Assembly (NCBI RefSeq): GCF_003003285.1
Contig: NZ_PVTP01000002.1
Span: forward strand, 248,001-312,000
Direction of reading: 5' to 3'
Source of the DNA: Yoonia maritima
GTDB lineage: Bacteria; Pseudomonadota; Alphaproteobacteria; Rhodobacterales; Rhodobacteraceae
DNA: 64,000 nucleotides
Notes under the pieces: model-generated
The model's database searches: none
What the model saw: the letters and a program-made list of their open reading frames with translations, nothing else
Told to the model about the DNA's origin: nothing
Shown: in pieces, positions 42,263 through 49,803 of the stretch
How positions within the stretch are numbered: the stretch's first letter is position 1
Layout of the letters: each line of letters begins with the position of its first letter
Position numbers and translations under genes: made by a program

Positions 42263-42991
42263 ATGAAATTTAGCTATGGTATTGCGCTAAGCATTCTGGC
42301 GTTGGGCGCTTGCGCGACAACAGATGCGCAACGTGCGCGTGGCGTTGGTTTTGATGATTACTCTAACTACGAACTGGAGCGCGCGCGTCGCGAGGCGGCG
42401 TTAACGTCGTCGCAGACGTCAATTATTCCACCCGCAAAGGTGAATTCGGTTGTACGTAACGACCCTGCACCTCTGCCCGGCACCCAAGCGATTGCTTCTT
42501 CTGAGCTTGCCAATGCGGGTATTGGACAGGCGCAACCGAGCCAGACTGACCGTGAACCGCTGTCGGCGCTAAAGCCAGCCGCTGTTGAGGCAAACAACAT
42601 CAGTATCTCTGATGAGCAGAACTTTGATGCGGTGTCTGGTCGCGAAACAATCGAAAGCGATGCTGCGCGGCGTGCTGCACAAGCAGCCGCACGCGAACAG
42701 GTCGCGCCAACAGCAGTGCCAGATCGCCCGTCCAATACTGGACCAAACATCGTTGAATACGCGGTGAATGCGCCAAACGTGAAAGGGCAGGAATGGTATA
42801 GCCGTTCGCTGTTGTCCACACAGGGGCGCTATCAACGAAATTGTGCAACCTATGCAACGCCAGACGATGCGCAGCGCGACTTTCTTTCGCGGGGCGGGCC
42901 AGAACGAGATCGTCGCGGGATTGATCCCGATGGTGACGGATTCGCCTGTGGATGGGACCCTGCACCGTTCAAGATGGCATTCGGCAACTGA
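42263..42991 (+). CDS. Lipoprotein with C-terminal excalibur-like calcium-binding motif
   Basis: A 242-residue lipoprotein (signal peptide ending ALGAC, Cys17). A long low-complexity, disordered region rich in Ala, Ser and Pro (residues 30-165) links the anchor to a C-terminal domain of about 55 residues with NCATYATPDDAQRDFLSRGGPERDRRGIDPDGDGFACGW, which matches the excalibur motif DxDxDGxxCE/G with paired cysteines. Likely located in the periplasm and near peptidoglycan. Its end overlaps the amidase frame by 40 bases, suggesting a shared envelope role. Confidence 0.82.
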   Translation: MKFSYGIALSILALGACATTDAQRARGVGFDDYSNYELERARREAALTSSQTSIIPPAKVNSVVRNDPAPLPGTQAIASSELANAGIGQAQPSQTDREPLSALKPAAVEANNISISDEQNFDAVSGRETIESDAARRAAQAAAREQVAPTAVPDRPSNTGPNIVEYAVNAPNVKGQEWYSRSLLSTQGRYQRNCATYATPDDAQRDFLSRGGPERDRRGIDPDGDGFACGWDPAPFKMAFGN

Positions 42992-43671
42992 AACTGACCA
43001 CATATAATTCGCCCAACTGTGGGCCTCGGCGTGGTGTTACACAGCCTGATATGGTTGTGCTGCATTATACTGCGATGCAATCGGCAGCTGCTGCACGCGA
43101 TACGTTGTGTAATCCTGCCAACGAAGTGTCCGCGCATTACCTGATTGCAGAAAGCGGCGAAGTGATGTCGCTTGTGCCAGAGGCGCTGCGCGCGTGGCAT
43201 GCCGGGGCAGGGCGCTGGGGGGCGGTCACAGACGTGAATAGTCACTCTATCGGGATAGAGATTGCCAATGATGGTTTTAGCCCCTTTGCAGCCCCGCAAA
43301 TGGATGCGCTGGCCGATCTGCTGAAAGGCATCAATGCACGCTGGGGCATCCGCCCAGAACGTGTCATCGGGCATTCGGACATGGCGCCGGGGCGCAAGAT
43401 TGATCCGGGCGCGCGATTCGACTGGCGTCGGCTTGCGCGGATGGGGTTCGCAGTTTGGCCCGAAGAGGTTGCGTCAGAGAACCCTGAGTTCTTTGCACCG
43501 CGCATGCGATCCTTTGGATATACGGCCACGGATGATGCTGATTTGCTGCTATCGGTGTTTCGGATGCGATTCCGTCCTTGGGCTACGGGCCCACTTGATG
43601 AAACTGATGCTGGCATGATCACCGATCTCGCGCGCCGTTTCCCCGTTGACGTGAACGCCGCGAGCACCTAA
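42952..43671 (+). CDS. N-acetylmuramoyl-L-alanine amidase (Amidase_2, AmiD/AmpD-like)
   Basis: A 239-residue zinc amidase that cuts between MurNAc and the stem peptide. Zinc ligands are H in VVLHYTAM, H and D in GHSDMAPGRKIDPG; WHAGAGRWG and SIGIEIANDG complete the Amidase_2 fold. A peptidoglycan-binding-like domain follows (RMRSFGYTATDDADLLLSVFRMRFRP). The first ATG in frame is 42952, 40 bases inside the lipoprotein gene and without a good ribosome site, so a later non-ATG start near 42988 is possible. No signal peptide is seen, which fits a cytosolic AmpD-like recycling enzyme better than secreted AmiD. Confidence 0.85.
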   Translation: MGPCTVQDGIRQLKLTTYNSPNCGPRRGVTQPDMVVLHYTAMQSAAAARDTLCNPANEVSAHYLIAESGEVMSLVPEALRAWHAGAGRWGAVTDVNSHSIGIEIANDGFSPFAAPQMDALADLLKGINARWGIRPERVIGHSDMAPGRKIDPGARFDWRRLARMGFAVWPEEVASENPEFFAPRMRSFGYTATDDADLLLSVFRMRFRPWATGPLDETDAGMITDLARRFPVDVNAAST

Positions 43672-43678
43672 CTGCGTT

Positions 43679-44077
43679 ATGCGCGGATGGCTGGATGGCC
43701 GCGGGCGGTAACGTCCGAGGAAAGTCCGGACTCCAAAAAGCACGGTGCCGGGTAACGCCCGGCGGGGGTAACCCTAGGGAAAGCGCCACAGAGAACAGAC
43801 TGCCTTGGTCGCATCTATGGTGCGCATTCGTCAAAGCCAAGGTTAAGGTGAAACGGTGGGGTAAGAGCCCACCGCGCGAGCGGCAACGTAAGCGGCACGG
43901 CAAGCCCCACCGGGAGCAATGCCAAATAGGGACTACGCGCCGTAAGGCAGGGATGCTTGAGCCCGAGTAGTCCGGGTTGGCAGCTAGAGACCGTCTGGTA
44001 ACAGGCGGTGTAGATGAATGGTCATCCATTTGGGGTAACCCAAAGGACAAGATCCGGCTTATAGGCCGTCCGCGCAA
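43679..44077 (+). ncRNA. rnpB: RNase P RNA (type A)
   Basis: The catalytic RNA of RNase P, about 395 bases. The P1 stem is formed by GCGCGGATGGCT (43681-43692) with AGGCCGTCCGCGC (44063-44075). The universally conserved GAGGAAAGTCCGGACTCC block follows (about 43719-43736), then the CACAGAGAACAGAC region (43786 onward), GGTAAGAGCCCACCGCGCGAGCGGCAACG and the 3' conserved GACAAGATCCGGCTTATAGG (44046-44065). No U-run terminator was found right after it. It fills the otherwise empty 453-base gap 43672-44124. End points are accurate to a few bases only. Confidence 0.96.
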
Positions 44078-44124
44078 ATCATCTGATCTACATTGGACAC
44101 CCACATTCCGGTCAACGTAAAGCC

Positions 44125-45240
44125 TTATTTGATAAACGGAATCATGTGGCGATCAGCCGGATATGATTTTGCACCGATGTGTACCGCTAGCGTATCCGCT
44201 GTATCAGCAAGGTTGGATGCGATCATGCCGACGGCAATTGTTTTGCCAAGCCGTTTCGAAAACGCTAGCTCACTGACAAAACCCACATTTTTGCCGTTGC
44301 AGGTTAAATTAACGGGGTGCCCCGGTAGCGCAGGGTTCCCTTCGATCACAAGCCCAATGCGTTGACGCAGGTTGGGTTGCTGGGCTAGCGCCGTAAGTGC
44401 AGCTTTGCCGACGAATTCGATATCCGAAGTCAAATCAATCAACCCGCCAAAACCCATTTCAAATGGTGTGGCGCGGTAGTTTTGCCAGCGCATATCGGCA
44501 CCGTATGAGATTAACCCGCTTTCCAATCGCTCTACGTCGTTGGGCGCACCGGGACCGATGTCATACGGTGCGCCGGCTGCTTTGACTTTGTCCCACAGTT
44601 CGGTGCCGCGGCTACGATCCATGAGATATAATTCATAGCCGCCTTGTTTGGACCATCCTGAACGTGCCAAAACCAGCGGTATACCGTCCAGTGATGTTTC
44701 TTCGAAACCAAAGTAACGATAATCACGGATTTGTTCGCCAAATAGCGACGCGACGACATCCGCGGCCTTTGGTCCTTGGATCGCAAGCGGCGATACGTCT
44801 GGTTCTGATACCTCGACATTCCAGCCTTTTTCCGCAGCGAGTGCAGCGGCCCAAAGGTGGATGTCGCTATCAGCAACCGAAAGCCAGTACCGGTCTTGCG
44901 ACAGCTTCAAAAGCACCGGATCGTTAATAACCCACCCCTGATGGTCGCACAGCGGGACATAGCGGCCCTGACCGATTTTGGTGCCCGACAGGTTACGCGG
45001 TGTTAGATATTGTGCCAGCTTGCCTGCGTCTGGGCCAGACAGCTGTACCTGACGCTGCGCTGCGACGTCCCACATCGCCACGCCAGAGATAAGGCGATCA
45101 TATTCGGCTTCGGGGTCGCCGAAATGGGCAGGAATATACATGTGATTGTAGACGGAAAAGCTTTTTACGCCGTCGCGTACTGTTGCGTCGAAATAGGCTG
45201 ACTTGCGGATGTTGGGGCCGATGCCAATCGAAAATGCCAT
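44125..45240 (-). CDS. dmdA: DmdA-like GcvT-family protein (dimethylsulfoniopropionate demethylase-like)
   Basis: A 371-residue THF-dependent methyltransferase relative. Compared with known DmdA it keeps KSFSVYNHMYIPAHF, MWDVAAQRQVQLSGPDAGKLAQYLTPRNL, GRYVPLCDHQGWVINDPVLLKL, YWLSVADSDIHLW, PDVSPLAIQGPKAADV, LARSGWSKQGGYELYL and VERLESGLISYGADM. These blocks separate it from GcvT aminomethyltransferases. DmdA moves a methyl group from DMSP to tetrahydrofolate, giving methylmercaptopropionate. The C-terminal third (YRATPFEMGFGGLIDL) diverges from the Ruegeria form, so it may be another clade or a paralogue with a different sulfonium or betaine substrate. ATG 45240 is preceded by AAAGGTCAGG. Confidence 0.75.
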   Translation of the reverse strand: MAFSIGIGPNIRKSAYFDATVRDGVKSFSVYNHMYIPAHFGDPEAEYDRLISGVAMWDVAAQRQVQLSGPDAGKLAQYLTPRNLSGTKIGQGRYVPLCDHQGWVINDPVLLKLSQDRYWLSVADSDIHLWAAALAAEKGWNVEVSEPDVSPLAIQGPKAADVVASLFGEQIRDYRYFGFEETSLDGIPLVLARSGWSKQGGYELYLMDRSRGTELWDKVKAAGAPYDIGPGAPNDVERLESGLISYGADMRWQNYRATPFEMGFGGLIDLTSDIEFVGKAALTALAQQPNLRQRIGLVIEGNPALPGHPVNLTCNGKNVGFVSELAFSKRLGKTIAVGMIASNLADTADTLAVHIGAKSYPADRHMIPFIK

Positions 45241-45346
45241 AACCTGACCTTTACTCTGATGTTTAACTGCCAATTTCATTTAATATCAGATGCTGCAATA
45301 AAAATATCATGCGTGACTGGTAGGGGCTTGTCTGGTTCAGCTTGGC

Positions 45347-45739
45347 TTAGGGCTGTTCGTCAGGATAGGGCAGATCACCGAGCAAGACATTACGAAAGTC
45401 GTAGGGTGGGGTTACTTGAAACTGGACGGCTCGAATGGTTTTGTGGTTTTCGCTTAGTGCTTTGACGACACGGTGCATGCCGTCCATGAGCCGACCCTTG
45501 GCGCATAGAATGATTGGATAGGTCAGGTCCGCCTGCTGAACCAGCCTTATATGTCGTGCGATTGATACCGGCGTCGGCACCGAACCGGGTTCTTGATACC
45601 ACCAGTTTTCATCAATTTCGGAAATATCGGTTATTGGAATGTCGTGAACCGGCAGATCGGCCGACGCGTCTACCAGTTTGTGTACGTCCCAGATGTGCGT
45701 ATCTGATCCGATTGTGCGCAAATGATATTGCTTTCGCAT
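45347..45739 (-). CDS. Small ParB/sulfiredoxin-like protein of unknown function
   Basis: A 130-residue cytoplasmic protein. The centre YPIILCAKGRLMDGMHRVVKAL resembles the ParB/sulfiredoxin fold motif (P-I-x-V-x-x-G-x-x-x-D-G-x-H-R), where the helix after DG binds nucleotide. The N-terminal part has DVHKLVDASADLPVHDIPITDISEIDENWWYQ, which is typical of a small group of stand-alone proteins with this fold. No partner gene is adjacent in the same direction. Its ATG lies nine bases from a nested inverted repeat. Function is not known. Confidence 0.6.
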   Translation of the reverse strand: MRKQYHLRTIGSDTHIWDVHKLVDASADLPVHDIPITDISEIDENWWYQEPGSVPTPVSIARHIRLVQQADLTYPIILCAKGRLMDGMHRVVKALSENHKTIRAVQFQVTPPYDFRNVLLGDLPYPDEQP

Positions 45740-45747
45740 GCTATCTG

Positions 45748-45801
45748 GCTTCCCTGTTGGTCAGAATGCCAAATGATTCTGCATCATTTGACTTGGGAAG
45801 C
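45748..45801. promoter_or_regulatory. Nested inverted repeat between the ParB-like gene and rpmG
   Basis: Inner arms CAAATGAT (45770-45777) and ATCATTTG (45783-45790) are perfect with a five-base loop; outer arms GCTTCCC (45748-45754) and GGGAAGC (45795-45801) are also perfect. It begins nine bases before the ATG of the minus-strand ParB-like gene. There is no T-run, so an operator or 5'-leader hairpin is more likely than a terminator. Confidence 0.45.
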
Positions 45802-45912
45802 AATATAATGCGCGTCTTTGCGGTTGACTCGGGGCGCGGCTGGCGTAAAAGGCAGCCTCAATGATATTTATGCGTAGCGCCGATGACGGCCCGCAACCAG
45901 GAGAGATGAGAC

Positions 45913-46080
45913 ATGGCGAAGCCTACCACCATCAAGATCCGCCTGAACTCCACTGCGGGGACCGGGCACTTCTACGTCACGAAAAAGAACGCACGTACAA
46001 TGACCGAAAAAATGGTCATCAAAAAGTACGACCCCGTTGTGCGTAAGCACGTCGAATACAAAGAAGGCAAGATCAAGTAA
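45913..46080 (+). CDS. rpmG: Ribosomal protein bL33
   Basis: A 55-residue large-subunit ribosomal protein. It begins [14 protein letters not shown] and continues [38 protein letters not shown]. It has none of the four zinc-binding cysteines of the C+ form and is thus the zinc-independent type normal in alphaproteobacteria. An AGGAGA ribosome site lies upstream (45899-45904). A strong terminator follows. Confidence 0.97.
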   Translation: MAKPTTIKIRLNSTAGTGHFYVTKKNARTMTEKMVIKKYDPVVRKHVEYKEGKIK

Positions 46081-46107
46081 TTGATTGTCCCTTTGGTTCG
46101 AATAAAG

Positions 46108-46132
46108 GCCACGCAATAGCGTGGCTTTTTTT
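46108..46132 (+). terminator. Intrinsic terminator after rpmG
   Basis: GCCACGC (46108-46114), loop AATA, GCGTGGC (46119-46125), then seven T residues. A textbook rho-independent terminator, 28 bases after the rpmG stop. Confidence 0.95.
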
Positions 46133-46258
46133 GTTTTAAAGACTTGATGTTTGTCCCCGCGAAGCGTGCAGAAGTGTCAACTCTCTGGGTTTGCGCGAAC
46201 GATTGCTGTCATAATCCTGCCAGCCGTGCGGTGACGATAGTGAACTTTATCTCAGTTG

Positions 46259-46993
46259 TTATCCTTGGAATTCGAAACCGCTAACGACATCGCGCAAAAA
46301 GTCTATCCGTTTTGCAGTATATTCGGCACGACAAAAAGTGGCACCGCCATCGGGGGTGAACAATAGCGGCCAGTATACCTTGCAGTCGCTGCTGCGCGTG
46401 TTGAGCCAATTATCTTGAGACGCTTGCAGATCGTTGGCAAAATCTTGATCTATTGCAACGGACTCTGTCGCAAGGGCCATTTCTAACGCCAATTGCGCGT
46501 CCCATGCCGCGGCCTCAACGGCCCAGCAGTCTGTTGGGTCCTGGCCTTTAATGCAGGCATTCTCCTTGACTTCAGTTTCACCAACAGCACCAAGGCAGTT
46601 TATGGCTTTATCGGTAACGGCTAAGCAGCTTGTCAGCGCGGCAGAACTGCGTTCGGAAGTAGGCTCAGTCAGCTGGACGATTTCTTCAATGGATAATCTA
46701 CTGTGTTTGTCTTCGTCGATTACGCGGCCCTGCCAAGTTACGCGAAAACTCTCGGTGCCTGATTGAGGCGACGTGTAGTAGGTTGCCCAGCCATTTGCGA
46801 ACCCTTGCTGTGTCTCATTAATATTAGAGCATTGAAAAGAAAGCTGCGTCTCGTCACAAACGCCATCGTAGCAGATGCGGTATTGTGGAGCGATCGTATT
46901 AGGCAGGCTACCATCTTCATAGTTCGTGTAACCTGCCGAAACCATTGTTCCAGCCATCAAAAACATCACGGTGAAAAGCGATATTTCTTTCAT
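46259..46993 (-). CDS. Secreted LprI-like (DUF1311) protein
   Basis: A 244-residue exported protein. The signal peptide (MKEISLFTVMFLMAGTMVSAGY) is followed by a unique domain with cysteine pairs (RICYDGVCDET, FQCSN) and, from about residue 125, a lysozyme-inhibitor LprI-like domain: SCLAVTDKAINC, ECxxAEAAAWDAQL-type helix (DCWAVEAAAWDAQLALEM), QASQDNWLNTRSSDCKVYW and CRAEYTAKRIDFLRDV. Such proteins may protect against host or predator lysozymes. The region is single-gene, with no operon partner. Confidence 0.75.
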   Translation of the reverse strand: MKEISLFTVMFLMAGTMVSAGYTNYEDGSLPNTIAPQYRICYDGVCDETQLSFQCSNINETQQGFANGWATYYTSPQSGTESFRVTWQGRVIDEDKHSRLSIEEIVQLTEPTSERSSAALTSCLAVTDKAINCLGAVGETEVKENACIKGQDPTDCWAVEAAAWDAQLALEMALATESVAIDQDFANDLQASQDNWLNTRSSDCKVYWPLLFTPDGGATFCRAEYTAKRIDFLRDVVSGFEFQG

Positions 46994-47162
46994 CTGTTCA
47001 AATCCTATATTGCGCAGACTTTGTATCTGCTTTTATTCAGTCACAGTATTCTTGGTTTACCTCATAAGGTCAGCAGTTTTTCAGGCTTATCTTAGAGAAT
47101 GGGAGCTACTGTGCCACAGGCGAATCCGGGCTAGAATCGGATCTGAAACACGAAGTCGGCTG

Positions 47163-47627
47163 TTAGTAGGGCGACACCGTGGGCTCTCCATCCAGCGTCA
47201 CATAGCGCCGTTTCCCGGTCGTCCTATCGAAATGAAGCACACAGTCGTGGTCGGGATAGGTGATTATGTCATTGTCTGCGCGTGTCCCTATCGCCAAGTA
47301 GGTTGCGTCTGTGTTACTGATGTTCTCTAGATAGTGACCGACGGGTACACCTGCTTTGAATGTGACGCTGTCGCCGGGGTGTAGGGGGCTGCTGGTGGGG
47401 CCTTCGTGCACGATGACTGTACCTGTTAGCATATAGATCATCTCGTCTTCGGTTGCATGCCAGTGACGCAGTGATGACTTTGAACGGGGCGGCAGGGTTT
47501 CTGTGAATGCCCCAAGCTGCGTTAAGCCACCGCTGTCGCTAAATAGTCTGGCACTATAGATGCCCAAGACCGCGTGTGTCTTTTCGGGTTCATCTAGCTG
47601 AGCATCTTTGGCGCGAATGATGGGCAT
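47163..47627 (-). CDS. Cupin-domain protein
   Basis: A 154-residue single-domain cupin. The metal motif 1 region is LRHWHATEDEMIYMLTGTVIVHEG (H-x-H-x3-E form: HWHATEDE) and motif 2 is PGDSVTFKAGVPVGHYLEN (histidine at HY). It could be a small sugar or acid-binding protein or dioxygenase; no catalytic role can be named. AAAGGTG precedes ATG 47627. Confidence 0.8.
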   Translation of the reverse strand: MPIIRAKDAQLDEPEKTHAVLGIYSARLFSDSGGLTQLGAFTETLPPRSKSSLRHWHATEDEMIYMLTGTVIVHEGPTSSPLHPGDSVTFKAGVPVGHYLENISNTDATYLAIGTRADNDIITYPDHDCVLHFDRTTGKRRYVTLDGEPTVSPY

Positions 47628-47650
47628 CGTAACACCTTTGCGAATAAACG

Positions 47651-47676
47651 AAAAAAGGCCAGCGTTTCCGCCGGCC
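47651..47676 (-). terminator. Intrinsic terminator after the Bax-inhibitor-1 gene
   Basis: On the minus strand GGCCGGCG, GNRA-type tetraloop GAAA, CGCTGGCC, then six T residues. One G-T wobble is in the stem. It ends transcription of the gene at 47702-48478 before the cupin gene. Confidence 0.92.
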
Positions 47677-47701
47677 TTTTGTGTTTGCTATGCTATCTTG
47701 C

Positions 47702-48478
47702 TTACTCGCGATTGCCGAACAGCTGCAGCAAGAAGATGAACATGTTGATGAAATCAAGGTACAGGTTCAGCGCACCCATGATTGCAGATTTCGCCAACCA
47801 TTCGCTGTCGCCATGTGCGGCATGAGCAATGTAGTCAGTTTTGATCTTTTGTGTGTCATACGCTGTTAAGCCAGCAAAGATCAGAACGCCGATGCCAGAG
47901 ATCGCGAACATGATTGCAGGTGACTGCAGGAAGATGTTGACGATCATCGCAACAACCAAGCCTACTACACCCATCATCAAGAATGTGCCCCAGCCAGACA
48001 GGTCTTTCTTCGTGGTGTAACCCCACAGTGAAAGGCTTGCGAAAGCAATCGCTGTGATCAAGAAGATCTGAACGATTGATGCGCCTGTGTAGACAAGGAA
48101 AATTGAACTAAGCGAGAGGCCCATCACAGCAGCGAAAGCATAGAACACAAGCTGCGCTGTTGCAGCGGACATACGGTTGATCATCGCGCTAAGGCCAAAG
48201 ACGAACGCCAGCGGTGCGAACATGATGACGTAACGCAGTGGTGATCCGTAAATCAGTGCGCCAAGGTCCGTTAGCATTGTGCCGTTACGCATCATAGACA
48301 CGGCTGCTGATGGATCCGTCGTTGTTGCCAGACCTGCGATAGCCCATGCTGCCGCAGCCGTAATAACCATGCCAATCGACATGGTCGCGTAAACTTTGTT
48401 CATGTGAGCGCGCAGGCCCTCGTCGATCGCACTTGTGCGTGCGCCGGCGCCTGTGTCTGCCCAATCGTATTGTGCCAT
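47702..48478 (-). CDS. Bax inhibitor-1 (BI-1/YccA) family membrane protein
   Basis: A 258-residue inner-membrane protein with seven hydrophobic helices: MSIGMVITAAAAWAIAGLA, YVIMFAPLAFVFGLSAMI, LVFYAFAAVMGLSLSSIFLVY and so on. The family signature GIGVLIFAGLTAYDTQKIK (aspartate in YDTQ, part of the proton/calcium site) and the ending ALNLYLDFINMFIFLLQLFGNRE are typical of YbhL/YccA proteins. They are calcium-leak channels or FtsH modulators. ATG 48478 is set by GGAGG five bases upstream. Confidence 0.93.
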   Translation of the reverse strand: MAQYDWADTGAGARTSAIDEGLRAHMNKVYATMSIGMVITAAAAWAIAGLATTTDPSAAVSMMRNGTMLTDLGALIYGSPLRYVIMFAPLAFVFGLSAMINRMSAATAQLVFYAFAAVMGLSLSSIFLVYTGASIVQIFLITAIAFASLSLWGYTTKKDLSGWGTFLMMGVVGLVVAMIVNIFLQSPAIMFAISGIGVLIFAGLTAYDTQKIKTDYIAHAAHGDSEWLAKSAIMGALNLYLDFINMFIFLLQLFGNRE

Positions 48479-48600
48479 TGTGACCTCCAATTAATGTCGT
48501 GGTTCCGATCGTTAGAACCCTTGCTCACGATATTGGCAGCTATGGCTATTTTTTCAAGGTCCTAGGGCGTTAACAACGCTGATTTCGTACGATTGTGTAT

Positions 48601-48816
48601 TTATTGCGTCCAATGGCCGGGAACGTTCCACGGGGCTTTGTTTGCTTCGGTCATTGCTTCGTGCCTGCTGACACCAATATCACATAATATATGGTCATCG
48701 AGCTTGCCGAGCTGACGGCGCTGGCGCGCTATTTGCAGATATCCCAGTAAACGCGTGGTAAGGCGGACACGTCGCGATGGGATGCATTGAATGCTGCTTT
48801 GAATAGAAGCGGTCAT
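48601..48816 (-). CDS. DUF1127 family small protein
   Basis: A 71-residue arginine-rich protein ending in the DUF1127 motif RQLGKLDDHILCDIGVSRHEAMTEANKAPWNVP. The DUF1127 motif LxxLDDxxLxDIGxxR is intact. In alphaproteobacteria such proteins act in phosphate or osmotic stress, sRNA turnover and motility, often through RNA binding. The frame opens at 48876, but ATG 48816 has AAAGGA upstream. It is divergent from a LysR regulator, which may control it. Confidence 0.83.
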   Translation of the reverse strand: MTASIQSSIQCIPSRRVRLTTRLLGYLQIARQRRQLGKLDDHILCDIGVSRHEAMTEANKAPWNVPGHWTQ

Positions 48817-48930
48817 AGTATGTCCTTTCGTGATGATTGGAGTGAGTTTCATTTCGATGCTTGATGGATAGTTCACTGGCGTGCATAATGAAAATGAATG
48901 TTTGAGTTATTAATCATCAGGAATATTGAT

Positions 48931-49803
48931 ATGACGCGAAATCTAGACACAACGGCCTTACGCTCATTTGTTGCTGTAGCGGACACTGGTGGTGTGACGC
49001 GGGCTGCAGGATTGTTAAACTTGACGCAATCGGCGGTCTCTATGCAATTGAAACGCCTAGAAGAATCACTAGGTGTCGGGTTGCTTGACCGGTCGGCACG
49101 TAGCATTGGCCTGACACCTCAGGGGGAATTGTTACTAAGCTACGCGCGCCGGATGCTTGAACTGAACGACGAAGTATATGGCAAGCTCACGGCGACTGAA
49201 TACGAAGGCGAAGTCACGCTTGGGGTGCCGCATGACATCGTTTATCCGGTTATACCTGTCGTATTGCAGCGGTTCGCGGCGGCATATCCGCGTGTTCGCG
49301 TGAATTTAGTATCATCGTTCACACGCGGCTTGGTCGAGGATTTTAGGCGCGGTGCGATCGACGTCATTCTAACTACTGAGGATTCGGTAGGAGAAGGTGG
49401 TGAGACGCTCACCAAGATTCCGCTGATCTGGGTGGGGGCGCCAAAGGGGCAGGCGTGGAAAAAGCGACCTTTGCGTTTAGCTTATGAGGAAAGCTGTATC
49501 TTCCGCCAGTTTGTACAGCGCCGCCTTGATGAGGTGGGTATCCCGTGGGAAATGGCTGTGGAAAGCAATTTTAGTCGTACAATAGAGGCGACTGTGAGCG
49601 CCGATCTGGCTGTGCATACCATGCTTGAAGGCACAGAACCCCGCCATCTAGAGCGAATCGAACACGGCGGGCATTTACCGAGCTTACGCGACATGAATGT
49701 GAATCTTTATCAGGCCAACCTTGATCAGGGGCCTGTCATCCACGATCTGGCTAAATTTGTGCGTGATGGTTTTTACACGCTAAAGGCACCTGTCATGGCG
49801 TAA
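48931..49803 (+). CDS. LysR-family transcriptional regulator
   Basis: A 290-residue LTTR. The N-terminal winged helix is LDTTALRSFVAVADTGGVTRAAGLLNLTQSAVSMQLKRLEESLGVGLLDRS, with a linker helix and a periplasmic-binding-like effector domain (GEVTLGVPHDIVYPVIPVVLQRF). The effector is unknown. ATG 48931 has GGA nine bases upstream, better than the ATG at 48898. Its divergent position to the DUF1127 gene across 114 bases suggests control of that gene. The 3' end overlaps the quinone reductase gene by 11 bases. Confidence 0.88.
   Translation: MTRNLDTTALRSFVAVADTGGVTRAAGLLNLTQSAVSMQLKRLEESLGVGLLDRSARSIGLTPQGELLLSYARRMLELNDEVYGKLTATEYEGEVTLGVPHDIVYPVIPVVLQRFAAAYPRVRVNLVSSFTRGLVEDFRRGAIDVILTTEDSVGEGGETLTKIPLIWVGAPKGQAWKKRPLRLAYEESCIFRQFVQRRLDEVGIPWEMAVESNFSRTIEATVSADLAVHTMLEGTEPRHLERIEHGGHLPSLRDMNVNLYQANLDQGPVIHDLAKFVRDGFYTLKAPVMA

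Noticed and set aside
46090-46107. GGTTCGAAT, like a tRNA T-loop, after rpmG
   Set aside because: No acceptor, D or anticodon stems are found around it; it lies just ahead of the rpmG terminator.
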